DNA of 64,000 nt from Deltaproteobacteria bacterium (GCA_023230665.1 JALNWY010000001.1:1-64000); one strand, 5' to 3'. Counted from the stretch's first letter, positions 14,885 to 23,644 are shown. Program-made: numbers and translations. The notes: generated by a model not told the origin, from the sequence alone.

Positions 14885-15460
14885 TTACCAGTTTTCCCCC
14901 AGCAGCTCGAAATAATCCCTGGGGTGGGCGCACGCGGCACAGGTTGCGGGAGCTTCGTTGCCCATGTGGAGATATCCGCAGTTCCGACACCTCCACACCG
15001 TCTCGGCCTCTCTTGCAAAGACACGGCCTGCCTCGATGTTTGCAGCCAGATCACGATAGCGCTTCTCGTGCTGCTTTTCCGCCACGGACACTGCCTCCCA
15101 CACCCGGGCGATGGCCTCGAAACCTTCCTCGCGCGCCACCTGTGCAAAACCCGGATACATGGTGGTGTGCTCGTGATTCTCCCCTGCAGCCGCTTCTTTC
15201 AGATTCTCCAGGGTCGTGCCGATAACCCCGGCCGGAAAGCTTGCCCGGACCTCGACCTCTCCTCCTTCGAGAAACTTGAAGAACCGTTTTGCATGCTCCT
15301 TTTCCTGGCTCGCGGTCTCCTCGAAGATGTCTGCGATCTGGACATAGCCTTCCTTGCGGGCCTGACTTGCAAAGTAGGTGTAGCGGTTACGAGCCTGAGA
15401 CTCGCCCGCGAACGACGTGAGCAGGTTTTTCTCTGTCTGGGTTCCCGTCAATTTTCCCAT
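14885..15460 (-). CDS. rbr: Rubrerythrin
   Basis: A 191-residue protein with an N-terminal ferritin-like diiron domain ('FAGESQARNRYTYFASQA' and 'EETASQEKEHAKRFF', then 'VAEKQHEKRYRDL') and a C-terminal rubredoxin centre with Cys158, Cys161, Cys174 and Cys177. It reduces hydrogen peroxide in anaerobes. ATG 15460 has AGGAGAGGAG; an upstream in-frame start at 15586 has no support. It follows the flavodoxin gene on the same strand, and a Fur/PerR-like palindrome lies 52 bp upstream. Together they form an oxidative-stress group with the peroxiredoxin. Confidence 0.95.
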   Translation of the reverse strand: MGKLTGTQTEKNLLTSFAGESQARNRYTYFASQARKEGYVQIADIFEETASQEKEHAKRFFKFLEGGEVEVRASFPAGVIGTTLENLKEAAAGENHEHTTMYPGFAQVAREEGFEAIARVWEAVSVAEKQHEKRYRDLAANIEAGRVFAREAETVWRCRNCGYLHMGNEAPATCAACAHPRDYFELLGENW

Positions 15461-15511
15461 AAAATCTCCTCTCCTTTTTCTCTTATATATTTTCGTTTCA
15501 CAGCTTTCTTG

Positions 15512-15522
15512 AGAATTATTCT
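15512..15522. promoter_or_regulatory. Fur/PerR-like palindrome upstream of rubrerythrin
   Basis: AGAAT-T-ATTCT is a perfect 5-1-5 inverted repeat, a short match to the 7-1-7 boxes of Fur-family regulators. It lies just upstream of an A/T-rich stretch (15484-15489, TATATA on the minus strand) that could be the rbr -10 box. Peroxide control by PerR is inferred. Confidence 0.35.
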
Positions 15523-15641
15523 TCTTCTGCGCCCCTGGAGCCCCACCCGTGGCAGATGATGCCGAAGGGAGCCGGACAAGATTCATAGTTTCTTACCCGC
15601 TCTTCTAAGAACGGCTTCCGGGGATATGCCGGTAAGAAGGA

Positions 15642-16157
15642 TCATTTCCTGGCAAAATCTGTGAAGCCCACGGCTCTCCTGACCATGTTCTTTGCAAAAA
15701 ACTGGGCGTCATCCAGATCCGCGCTGTCCGGATGCGACTGGGCCGAGCGCGCCTCCATGGCCCAAGCCCGGTGCTCAGGCCTGTTCACCAGCCCGTCGAT
15801 GATCTCCTGCTCGACCTCCCCCCTGCAGGTGAACGACCCGAGGACCTCGCCCTTGACCAGACCGATTGCGTTGTGAATAGCCTCTTTGGGCATCTGCCCT
15901 TCTCTTTGGGAACCGTGCGTGGAAAACAGGGCGACCTTTGCCGAGGGCGGGATCTTTTTCAGAAAGTTCTGCGCGGAAACAGGCACACTGTGAGCGTGAA
16001 CAGGAAAACCGCAGAAGATGAGATCGTAGCCCTCTGTGTCCTCGACCTCCTTCATGGTTTTCAGCTCTTTGTCATTCTTGTCCAAGGCCTGATAAATACC
16101 CTCTGCAACCTTTTTCGTATTGCCGGTCTTCGTGTAGTAGGCAACCAGAATCTTCAT
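15642..16157 (-). CDS. Flavodoxin-family protein
   Basis: A 171-residue flavodoxin-fold protein. The FMN phosphate loop is 'YYTKTGNTKKVAEGI' (~6-20), and the second loop is 'LIFCGFPVHAHSVP'. Length and the 'VALFSTHGSQ' segment match the flavodoxin/nitric-oxide-synthase-like family used as electron carriers or NADPH-linked reductases. ATG 16157 follows GAGGAGAGC. It is 181 bp upstream of rubrerythrin on the same strand and divergent from the thioredoxin-ccdA-tlpA operon. Supplying electrons to rubrerythrin is plausible but unproven. Confidence 0.88.
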   Translation of the reverse strand: MKILVAYYTKTGNTKKVAEGIYQALDKNDKELKTMKEVEDTEGYDLIFCGFPVHAHSVPVSAQNFLKKIPPSAKVALFSTHGSQREGQMPKEAIHNAIGLVKGEVLGSFTCRGEVEQEIIDGLVNRPEHRAWAMEARSAQSHPDSADLDDAQFFAKNMVRRAVGFTDFARK

Positions 16158-16362
16158 AATGCTCTCCTCTTCATTTTTTTCTCTAGAACCCTGCATGAAC
16201 CCAGTTTATGATGATTTCTCCCTTTTTAAAAGAACCTTCTCCCAAGATCATCCTTTTTCTCTCCGGCCTTTGCCTTAGGCTGCAGTGCCCCTCTTAAAAA
16301 ACCGCATGGCAAATTGTGCCCAAATCCCTTATGATAATCAATATAGGGCTGGGGGTGGCATT

Positions 16363-16680
16363 TTGAAAGAGTTGAAAGAGATTGATGAAACAAATTTTGC
16401 TGAATTTTTACGGCATCAGGTGTCGGTGCTGATTTTTTCCTCCCCCTGGTGCACGTCGTGCAAAAAGATATCGACCTCCCTGGAAGGGCTCTTGCACAAG
16501 CGCGAAGACCGGTTTTGCCTGGGAGTCTGCGACATCGGCACCAGCCCCTCGATCCCTTCCCGGATGCAGGTGTTCAGCGTGCCCACCGTGATCATCTTCA
16601 GAGACGGTCGTGAGGTGGGGCGCCTTCAGGGCCCCCTCTCGGAGACGGCAGTGGCGAAGGCACTGGAAGCTCACCTATGA
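16363..16680 (+). CDS. Thioredoxin-family protein
   Basis: About 105 residues with a thioredoxin fold. The active site is 'SPWCTSCKK' (Cys30, Cys33), and the cis-proline region is 'FSVPTVIIFRDGREV'. No signal peptide is seen, so it acts in the cytoplasm. The start is uncertain: TTG 16363 lies close after GGGGGTGG, while in-frame ATG codons at 16285 and 16306 lack ribosome sites. The stop overlaps the ccdA start (ATGA). It would feed electrons to CcdA for transfer to the exported TlpA-like protein. Confidence 0.85.
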   Translation: MKELKEIDETNFAEFLRHQVSVLIFSSPWCTSCKKISTSLEGLLHKREDRFCLGVCDIGTSPSIPSRMQVFSVPTVIIFRDGREVGRLQGPLSETAVAKALEAHL

Positions 16681-17384
16681 ACGGGGATATCCTGGCGAGC
16701 TTCCAGGCATATCTTTCCGGTATGTCTCCCATGGCATATGTGGTCGCCTATGCCGCTGGCGTGCTGGTAAGCTTTACGCCCTGCATCTATCCAGTGATCC
16801 CGGTGACCGTGGCATACATCGCGTCCCAGAGCGCGGGCTCCAGGGCCAGGGGTTTCGTGCTCTCGCTGTTCTACGTACTGGGAACGTCCTTTACCTACAC
16901 GATCCTGGGATATGCGGCTGCCGTGACCGGCCGGCTCTTCGGGCAGATCCAGACCAGCCCCTGGACGTATCTCGTGGTGGCGAACATCAGCATCCTGATG
17001 GGGCTTTCCATGCTCGGGGTGTTCACCCTGCCGATGCCCGGGTTTCTCACCCGGCGATCGGCACGGCCGGGGAGCGGATTTTTGGGCGCCTTTGTCCTGG
17101 GCGCGACCGTGGGCCTTGTCCTGGGCCCGTGTTCGGCCCCGGTTCTCGGGGTACTCCTGAGCTATGTGGCAACGCAGCAGAACCCGATCTTCGGCACCAG
17201 CCTGCTCTTTGTCTTCGCCTTCGGCATGGGAACGCTCCTGATCGTCCTGGGGACGTTCGCCGGGCTCCTTGCCAACCTTCCCAGGGCAGGAGGATGGATG
17301 GTGGTCATCCAGAAGGCCTTCGGCTGGGCCCTCATGGCCCTGGGTGAGTATTTCCTGATCACTGCAGGGCAGTTCATGATCTAA
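16677..17384 (+). CDS. ccdA: CcdA-type thiol-disulfide transmembrane transporter
   Basis: A 235-residue integral membrane protein with about six hydrophobic segments. The two cysteines that carry electrons across the membrane are Cys36 in 'SFTPCIYPV' and Cys152 in 'LGPCSAPVLG', each beside proline as in DsbD/CcdA. It overlaps the thioredoxin gene by 4 bp and is 15 bp upstream of the TlpA-like lipoprotein gene. The three together make a complete relay from cytoplasmic thioredoxin to a periplasmic reductase, used in cytochrome c maturation or periplasmic peroxide defence. Confidence 0.92.
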   Translation: MNGDILASFQAYLSGMSPMAYVVAYAAGVLVSFTPCIYPVIPVTVAYIASQSAGSRARGFVLSLFYVLGTSFTYTILGYAAAVTGRLFGQIQTSPWTYLVVANISILMGLSMLGVFTLPMPGFLTRRSARPGSGFLGAFVLGATVGLVLGPCSAPVLGVLLSYVATQQNPIFGTSLLFVFAFGMGTLLIVLGTFAGLLANLPRAGGWMVVIQKAFGWALMALGEYFLITAGQFMI

Positions 17385-17399
17385 AACAGGGGTATATCC

Positions 17400-17912
17400 A
17401 TGATGCGAAAAATACTGGTTTGTTCCGTGCTGCTGCTCGTCGTGTTCCTCCCCATCGCCTCCTGTGACGAGGGAACCTCCCGTGAGAAGGCCGGGGCAAC
17501 CGAAGCCAACCTGGGACAGGCGCCCGGGTTCAGCCTTCGGGATCTCTCCGGGAAAACCTTTCATCTCGAAGACTACCGGGGCAAGGTGGTGCTGGTGAAC
17601 TTCACCACGACCTGGTGCCCCTACTGCAAAAAAGACGTCCCTGACCTCAAGAGGATGTACGACCGCTACAAGGGCCGGAATTTCGAGATCCTGTCCGTCT
17701 ACATCCAGGAGAGCCGGGACAAGGTTTCGTCCTTTGCCCAAAAATACGAGCTTCCCTTTCCCGTGCTTCTGGACACCGAGGGATTCGCCTCCTCCCGCTA
17801 CGGGGTCCGGGGCGTGCCCACCAAGGTTGTCATCGCCCCGGACGGGTCCATTGTATGCTGGATGTGCGGGGATGTGGAAAAAGTCGTGGAAAAATTGCTC
17901 GGGCAGGGGTAG
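17400..17912 (+). CDS. TlpA/ResA-like thiol-disulfide oxidoreductase, lipoprotein
   Basis: A 170-residue exported thioredoxin-fold protein. The signal peptide ends in a lipobox 'PIASC' (Cys22), so it is membrane-anchored outside the cytoplasm. The redox centre is 'TTTWCPYCKKDVP' (Cys73, Cys76). 'FPVLLDTEGFASSRYGVRG' and 'VPTK' complete the TlpA-like domain. It is the last gene of the thioredoxin-ccdA operon, convergent with metH, with 6 bp between the ends. It probably reduces apocytochrome c or other periplasmic thiols. Confidence 0.9.
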   Translation: MMRKILVCSVLLLVVFLPIASCDEGTSREKAGATEANLGQAPGFSLRDLSGKTFHLEDYRGKVVLVNFTTTWCPYCKKDVPDLKRMYDRYKGRNFEILSVYIQESRDKVSSFAQKYELPFPVLLDTEGFASSRYGVRGVPTKVVIAPDGSIVCWMCGDVEKVVEKLLGQG

Positions 17913-17918
17913 TCTTTT

Positions 17919-20363
17919 TTACGCCCCCTGTCCGGTGAGGGCCTGAACCACCCTGACCGCCTCCACGCCGTCCTTTGCATAGTGGGCTTCAATGGAATCC
18001 GCATAGGCCTTCGTCACCACGGCCCCGCCCACCAGGAAGGGGCACGAGAGCCCGGCCTCGCGGGCCTGTCTGATAATACCCTTCATGCGCACCATGGTCG
18101 TGGTCATGAGCGCCGAGAGGCCCACCACCTGGGGTTTGTGGCGGATCACGGCGTCGATGATCTCTCGGTCCGGGACGTCCTTGCCCAGGTCGATCACGTG
18201 AAACCCATGGTTCTTCAGCATGAGCGAGACAATGTTTTTGCCGATATCGTGGATGTCATCCTTGACAGTGGCCAGGATCACGGTGCCCTTTTGTTTCGGG
18301 CATGCGTCCGCAGCCTCGAGCAGCGGCGCAAGGTGCTCGAACCCTTCCTTCATGGCCTCTGCGCTCGCGATGAGCTGAGGCAGGAAGTAGATCTTCTTTT
18401 CGTAGAGCTCTCCCACCTTCTGAATGGCAGGCACCATGGTCTCATTGACGAGCTGCCGGGGAGAGACGCCTCCCGCCACGGCCTTGTCGATCAGGTCTTT
18501 GATCTCGCCCCGGGAGCCGTCGATCACGGCGTCATATACCCGCTGTGCGGGCGACCGGTTTTTTTCCTGCACCCGGACGGGGGCATCCGGGCGGGTCACT
18601 CCCCCGTCCTTTTCCTCCGGGTCGGATGCGTGCGCGATGTACTCCCTGGCCTGGGGGTCATGGTTCATGAGAACGTCGGATGCCCGCTTGATCTGCATGA
18701 ACTCTTCACCCATGGGGTTGGCGATCGCAAGGCTGAGCCCGCAGGATACGGCCATGGCCAAAAAAGCCGAGTTGATCCATCTGCGCTCCGGCAGTCCGAA
18801 GGACACGTTGGACAGCCCCAGGACGGTACGCACGCCGAATTCGTCCGAGCACCATCTTAAGGTGGCCAGCGTTTCTTTCGCCGCGCCGGGATCGGCTGAC
18901 ACCGCCAGGGTGAGCGCATCCACCACGATGTCGTCTTTCGTGAGCCCATAGCCTTGAGCCCGTGCATGGATGTCGCGGATGATCTTCTGTCGCTCAAAAG
19001 AGCTCCGGGGGAGCTTCTTCCCGGTCAGGGGAAGGAGGATGAACATGGCGCCGTAGCGGGCCGCAGTTTCCAGGAGCTTTTCGAGCTTGTGCTCCTCGCC
19101 TGAGATGGAATTGATGAGCGCCCGGCCGGGGTAGATCCGAAGCGCCTTCTCGATGGCCTCGGGCACCGAGGAGTCGATGCAGACCGGGGCGTCGGTTGAA
19201 ACCGCCAGCGTCTTGACCACCTCTCTGAGGGTCTGCGTTTCGTCGATCCCGGGCATGCCCACGTTCACGTCCAGCAGTGCAGCGCCCCTTCTGACCTGCT
19301 CCTGGGCGAATCTCTTGACCAGGGCCATCCGGCCCGAGAGCAGCTCTTCCTGGAGGTCTTTCTTGCCGGTCGGGTTGATGCGCTCCCCGATGATAAGAAG
19401 CGGGTCTTGACTCGCCAGGCACACGGATCTGCGTGCAGAGCTCAACACCGCAGGCACATGCTCTTTTCTTTTCCCGGGTTTCAGGCCTTGGGCCCTTGCA
19501 TGGAGCATGCGAATATGTTCCGGGGTGGTGCCGCAGCATCCTCCCAGAAACTTCACGCCTGCTGATCCGAATTCTTCAGCAAACCCCGCAAACTCCTCAG
19601 CGGACATGGGGAAGAAGGTCTCGCCTCCGCGAAGAACCGGCAGGCCCGCATTGGGCTTGGCCACCAGGGGGACCTTTGCGTACGGCGCCATGGCCCTGAC
19701 CAGCGGGATCATCCCTTCGGGGCCCGTGGAGCAGTTGCATCCCACCGCATCGGCCCCCAGGGCCTGGAGTGTGACAAGCGCCGAGACCGGGTCCGTGCCG
19801 TTCAAGGTCCGGCCGCCGGACTCATAGGTCATGGTGACCATGGTGTAGGTGCCGGTCAGCTCCCGAACCGCGATCAGCGCAGCCCGGGCCTCCTGGATAT
19901 CGACCATGGTCTCGATCACCAGGAGGTCGACCCCTCCTTCCAGAAGGCCGCGGACCTGTTCCTTGTAAGCGGCTACCGCCTCCTCGAAATCGAGGTCCCC
20001 GAAGGGCTCCACGAATCTCCCTGTTGATCCTATGTCCCCGGCCACAAGGCAGGTCTCTCCCACCGCCTGCCGGGCCAGCCGGGCCAGGTCCCTGTTGATC
20101 TGACAGGCATCTGCCCCGGCCACGTACTGGGCGAGCTTGTAACGGTTGGCCCCGAAGGTGGCTGTGTAGACAATATCCGCCCCGGCCTTCCAATAGTCCC
20201 GGTGCACTGCCTTGATGCTCTCCGGGTTTTGCAGACACCACAGCTCCGGGCAGGCGCCGCCGGGCATGTCGCGGGCCTGCAGCTGGGTCCCGGTCGCCCC
20301 GTCCAGGATCACGAGCCGCGCCGCTGCCATCCCCTCGATTCGCTCTCTGTTTTTCACTGGCAC
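17919..20363 (-). CDS. metH: Cobalamin-dependent methionine synthase, lacking the reactivation domain
   Basis: An 814-residue protein with four modules. The first is a homocysteine methyltransferase barrel (zinc ligands in 'GCNCSTG' and 'LGGCCGTTPEHI'). The second is a pterin-binding barrel ('GERINPTGKKDL'), followed by a helical cap. The last is the B12-binding domain ('DDIHDIGKNIVSLMLK', which holds the cobalt-liganding histidine). E. coli MetH is ~1227 residues; here the C-terminal AdoMet-dependent reactivation domain is missing and a similar domain is encoded by the overlapping upstream gene. It methylates homocysteine using 5-methyltetrahydrofolate. Confidence 0.93.
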   Translation of the reverse strand: MPVKNRERIEGMAAARLVILDGATGTQLQARDMPGGACPELWCLQNPESIKAVHRDYWKAGADIVYTATFGANRYKLAQYVAGADACQINRDLARLARQAVGETCLVAGDIGSTGRFVEPFGDLDFEEAVAAYKEQVRGLLEGGVDLLVIETMVDIQEARAALIAVRELTGTYTMVTMTYESGGRTLNGTDPVSALVTLQALGADAVGCNCSTGPEGMIPLVRAMAPYAKVPLVAKPNAGLPVLRGGETFFPMSAEEFAGFAEEFGSAGVKFLGGCCGTTPEHIRMLHARAQGLKPGKRKEHVPAVLSSARRSVCLASQDPLLIIGERINPTGKKDLQEELLSGRMALVKRFAQEQVRRGAALLDVNVGMPGIDETQTLREVVKTLAVSTDAPVCIDSSVPEAIEKALRIYPGRALINSISGEEHKLEKLLETAARYGAMFILLPLTGKKLPRSSFERQKIIRDIHARAQGYGLTKDDIVVDALTLAVSADPGAAKETLATLRWCSDEFGVRTVLGLSNVSFGLPERRWINSAFLAMAVSCGLSLAIANPMGEEFMQIKRASDVLMNHDPQAREYIAHASDPEEKDGGVTRPDAPVRVQEKNRSPAQRVYDAVIDGSRGEIKDLIDKAVAGGVSPRQLVNETMVPAIQKVGELYEKKIYFLPQLIASAEAMKEGFEHLAPLLEAADACPKQKGTVILATVKDDIHDIGKNIVSLMLKNHGFHVIDLGKDVPDREIIDAVIRHKPQVVGLSALMTTTMVRMKGIIRQAREAGLSCPFLVGGAVVTKAYADSIEAHYAKDGVEAVRVVQALTGQGA

Positions 20364-21004
20364 TTGCCTCCGTCTTTCCGCTCCGCCTTCCTGATCCCTG
20401 CAATCGCTGTCACGGATTTTTCAGGCAGAAGAATGCATGCATCGGTTATGCTCACATCGATTTCGCCCAGCCTCAGCCGCTCATACATGATTTTCTGATT
20501 CGTTAGATCGAAATCTCCGTACCCTGCGGAGAAGCGCCTGGGGGTCACCTCCAGACCCTCCCGCCTCACCTGCTGACCAATGCAGGCCGATATCCAGTCC
20601 AGCGCGCTGTCGGTCATTTCGCTCGCCGCTGCATCGAGCACCACGGCCCGGGCAAGGTTTCCTCCTGCCGAGCACGAGCTGATCTCCCCCATGATCCGGT
20701 TACCGGCCGTGGCTCCCATAAGGAGGACCTTGCGGGATGTGGAAAGCATCCGGGCAAGCCCCCTGCTCCTGAGCACGTCCCCTGTCTCCAGCGTAACTTC
20801 ACTGCCCCGTCCGACATCCGCCTTGAGGATGAGGGCAGAGCCCTTGAGTTCGATCATACCGGCGGCATCTTCAAGAACTGTCTCCATATCCCGCCGCTGC
20901 CCGGGCCCGAGCTGCGTGTGGGCCTTGCGGTAGCCCAGGCGGCGATAGACCGCTTCGACCGGCATGTCCAGATGGATGGCGTGGAAAAATACCGGATCTC
21001 TCAT
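20354..21004 (-). CDS. Methionine synthase reactivation-domain protein (separate subunit)
   Basis: About 216 residues resembling the C-terminal activation domain of MetH: 'RRFSAGYGDFDLTNQ' corresponds to the AdoMet-binding 'RxxPGY' region, and 'LPEKSVTAIAGI' to the end of the domain. It would reductively methylate inactive cob(II)alamin on MetH. It overlaps metH by 10 bp on the same strand, which fits a split enzyme made in equal amounts. ATG 21004 is preferred; an in-frame TTG at 21043 adds 13 residues. No cobalamin or SAM riboswitch was recognised upstream. Confidence 0.8.
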   Translation of the reverse strand: MRDPVFFHAIHLDMPVEAVYRRLGYRKAHTQLGPGQRRDMETVLEDAAGMIELKGSALILKADVGRGSEVTLETGDVLRSRGLARMLSTSRKVLLMGATAGNRIMGEISSCSAGGNLARAVVLDAAASEMTDSALDWISACIGQQVRREGLEVTPRRFSAGYGDFDLTNQKIMYERLRLGEIDVSITDACILLPEKSVTAIAGIRKAERKDGGKCQ

Positions 21005-21193
21005 TATCTGCACAGATCTAGTCAGAAATCGGGCAAGTTTCAAGCCATTCTTTTTCTTCGCGCGTCTTTTCCCATCAAAATCAGGCCGAAAATTTCCTTG
21101 CCCTGATTCTTGGTGTCCTGTATCTGTCTTTCAGAAGGTTCGGTTCGTAAATCACTGCTGAGACAAGGAAAATATCTTGGTAACTTGCTTGTC

Positions 21194-21210
21194 TTATGAT
21201 AACATCATAA
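21194..21210. promoter_or_regulatory. Palindromic operator upstream of the acyl-CoA synthetase gene
   Basis: TTATGAT-AAC-ATCATAA is a perfect 7-3-7 inverted repeat, 33 bp before the start at 21243. A second perfect repeat, ACACA-CTC-TGTGT, adjoins it at 21210-21222. The position suits a repressor site. The regulator is unknown; the odd-spaced AT-rich form is compatible with GntR-type proteins. Confidence 0.45.
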
Positions 21211-21242
21211 CACACTCTGTGTATTGAAGACCGGGGGTTCAC

Positions 21243-22703
21243 ATGGATCTTACGAGGCTTTTTTTCCCGCGCACGATTGCGGTGATCGGGGCATCCCCCC
21301 ATCTGGGGGGAGGGAAGCTCCCCTATTATCAGGTCATCCAGCTCGCCGGATACACGGGCAGGCTCTATCCGGTAAACCCGAAATACCAGGATATCGCAGG
21401 GGCAAAGGTCTATACCTCGCTCGACGATATTCCCGAGCCCGTGGATCTGGCCATTGCATCCGTTCCCGCCAAGCTCGCGCTTAAAACCGTGGAGGCCGCG
21501 GCCCGGAACAAGGTCAAGTTCCTCCATTTTTTCACCTCGGGATTCTCCGAGGTCGGCAACCGGAAGCTCGAAGAGGACATGCTCGAGGCAGCCCGCAAGG
21601 GCGGAACCAGGATCATCGGCCCCAACTGCATCGGGATCCACTGCACGCAGTCCGGGATAACCTGCGACCTGCCCAAAAGCCCCATGAAAGGGGTGGGAAA
21701 TGTCGCCTTTCTGGGACAGTCAGGGGGTATGACCCACAACTTCATGCGTATGGTCCACTCGCGCTATCTGGAGCTGAACAAGGTGGTGTCCTATGGCAAT
21801 CAGATCGACCTGAAGGTGGAGGACTATCTCGAATACTTTGCGCACGACGACACCATCGGCGTGGTGGCCGCCTATATCGAGGACATCAAGGATATGGGCC
21901 GGTTCCTCAAGGTCCTCCGGAAGACGACCGCCCGCAAGCCCGTCATCATTCTGAAGGGGGGGACCACCGAGCAGGGGGCCCGCGCAGCCGCATCCCACAC
22001 CGGGGCCATGGCAGCACGCCAGGATCTGTGGTCTGCGGTCATGCGGCAGTACGGCTGCATCGAGGCGGATAATTTCGAGCACATGGTCGATCTGACCATG
22101 ATGGCCGTGGCCCTTCGGGTGCCCGGCGGGAACCGCCTCGGCTTCCTGGGCGCAGGCGGAGGGACCTCGGTGCTCTTTACGGATTTAGCGGCCCGGTACG
22201 GGCTCGTTCTCCCGGAACTCGAGAGCCGGGTTCAGGAAAAGATCGGGCTGAAGATCAGCAGCGTGAACACGAGCACCGCCAACCCCGTCGATCTGGGTTT
22301 CTACGGCTTCGATTTCACCATCATGGGACACACCATCGAGGCAATGGCTCAGGACGAGGCCATCGATGTCATCATCCCTTACTTTTCCCTCGATTTCATC
22401 ACCTCGTTCCAGAGCGACCAGGTGGAAAGCGGCCCCCACGCCATCGTGGAGGCGTTCCGGAAGACGGACAAGCCCGTGGTGCCTATCCTGTCCCGGTTCA
22501 CAGAGAACATGGTGGATGTCGAAAAGGTCCGCATCCGGTTTACCGAGCTGTTCCGCAAGGCCGGACTCGCGGTCTACAACACCCCGCAGGACGCCATTGC
22601 ATCCATAAGCGGTTTTCTCGGATGGAAAAGGCATGCAGGCCGGGTCGCCGCGGGCGATGTGCCCTCGTCAAAGCCGCAGCTTGCGGAGGGAGGCAAGGGA
22701 TGA
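21243..22703 (+). CDS. Acyl-CoA synthetase (NDP-forming), alpha-type subunit
   Basis: A 486-residue protein with a CoA-binding Rossmann domain ('TIAVIGASPHLGGGKLPYY', ~11-29) and ligase domains resembling succinyl-CoA synthetase alpha ('GPNCIGI', 'FLGQSGGM'). The conserved 'AASHTGAMA' has His252, which in ADP-forming acetyl-CoA synthetases is part of the phosphohistidine relay. The ATP-grasp beta domain is absent, and no beta gene lies next to it. Start ATG 21243 follows GGGGG. It overlaps the ketopantoate-reductase-like gene by 4 bp. The substrate is probably an organic acid, but this is not determined. Confidence 0.85.
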   Translation: MDLTRLFFPRTIAVIGASPHLGGGKLPYYQVIQLAGYTGRLYPVNPKYQDIAGAKVYTSLDDIPEPVDLAIASVPAKLALKTVEAAARNKVKFLHFFTSGFSEVGNRKLEEDMLEAARKGGTRIIGPNCIGIHCTQSGITCDLPKSPMKGVGNVAFLGQSGGMTHNFMRMVHSRYLELNKVVSYGNQIDLKVEDYLEYFAHDDTIGVVAAYIEDIKDMGRFLKVLRKTTARKPVIILKGGTTEQGARAAASHTGAMAARQDLWSAVMRQYGCIEADNFEHMVDLTMMAVALRVPGGNRLGFLGAGGGTSVLFTDLAARYGLVLPELESRVQEKIGLKISSVNTSTANPVDLGFYGFDFTIMGHTIEAMAQDEAIDVIIPYFSLDFITSFQSDQVESGPHAIVEAFRKTDKPVVPILSRFTENMVDVEKVRIRFTELFRKAGLAVYNTPQDAIASISGFLGWKRHAGRVAAGDVPSSKPQLAEGGKG

Positions 22704-23644
22704 ACTACCTGGTCATGGGCGCAGGCGCCCTGGGAAGTGTCTTCGGGGGCCTGCTGGCTGAGAAGGGGCACGAGGTCGCCTTCGTGGGTCTGGACGATCA
22801 TCTGAAGGCCATGCAGGACCGGGGGCTTGCCATTCGCGGCATCTGGGGGGATCACGCGGTCCCGGAGGTCAGAACCTTCTACGGCGTACAGGGGCTTGAA
22901 GGAACCTTCGATATCGTGCTCCTGAGCGTGAAGTCATATCATACCTCCCGGGTGATTCAGCAGACCCTGCCCTTCATGCATGACAACACCCTGGTGTTTT
23001 CGATCCAGAACGGCCTGGGGAACTGGGAGGCGATCGCTCGGGTCGTGGGATGGAGCCGGACTGTAGGGGCTCGCGTGATCTTCGGGGCCGAAATCGAGGA
23101 GCCGGGTATTGCGCGCGTCACGGTCTACGCGGACAAGGTGCTGCTGGGAAGCCCCTCGGGCGACGTTCCCGCAGAGAGGATCCGGCAGGTAGCGGACGAC
23201 TTCAACAAGGCCGGCATCCCGACCGCCTTGAGCGACCACATCGAATCGTCCCTATGGGGCAAGGTCCTCTACAACTGCTCGCTCAACGCCCTGGGCGCCA
23301 TACTGAACGTGCCGTACGGGCATCTGGAGACCGTGCCCGAGTTACGCGCAACCTTACGACAGATCATTTCCGAGATCTTTGCCGTGGCCAAGGCCAAGGG
23401 GGTCGCGCTTCCCTATGCAGGGCCGGAAGGATACTACCGGTTTCTCATGAAAGAGCAGCTCCCGCCCACCGCGGCCCACCGGTCATCCATGCTCCAGGAC
23501 CTGGACCGGGGGAACCTGACCGAGATCGATGCCTTAAACGGCGCCATTGTGCGCTATGGAAAGGATCTCTCGGTGCCCACGCCCGTAAACGAGGTCGTCA
23601 CGGCCATCATCAAGGGCATAGAGGCGAGCAGCGCAGGGGCCTGA
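22700..23644 (+). CDS. Ketopantoate reductase-family protein (PanE/ApbA)
   Basis: A 314-residue NADPH-dependent reductase of the 2-dehydropantoate 2-reductase family. The N-terminal Rossmann motif is 'VMGAGALGSVFGGLL'; the catalytic Lys region is 'SSLWGKVLYNCSLNALGAI', and 'HRSSMLQDLDRGNLTEIDALNG' is the family C-terminal signature. The ATG overlaps the upstream stop (ATGA). Coupling to an acyl-CoA synthetase gene rather than pantothenate genes suggests that it may act on another 2-oxo acid. Genuine PanE remains possible. Confidence 0.85.
   Translation: MNYLVMGAGALGSVFGGLLAEKGHEVAFVGLDDHLKAMQDRGLAIRGIWGDHAVPEVRTFYGVQGLEGTFDIVLLSVKSYHTSRVIQQTLPFMHDNTLVFSIQNGLGNWEAIARVVGWSRTVGARVIFGAEIEEPGIARVTVYADKVLLGSPSGDVPAERIRQVADDFNKAGIPTALSDHIESSLWGKVLYNCSLNALGAILNVPYGHLETVPELRATLRQIISEIFAVAKAKGVALPYAGPEGYYRFLMKEQLPPTAAHRSSMLQDLDRGNLTEIDALNGAIVRYGKDLSVPTPVNEVVTAIIKGIEASSAGA

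Noticed and set aside
21005..21242. Cobalamin or SAM riboswitch near metH
   Set aside because: I looked for a B12-box-like or SAM-motif core upstream of the methionine synthase unit and saw none.
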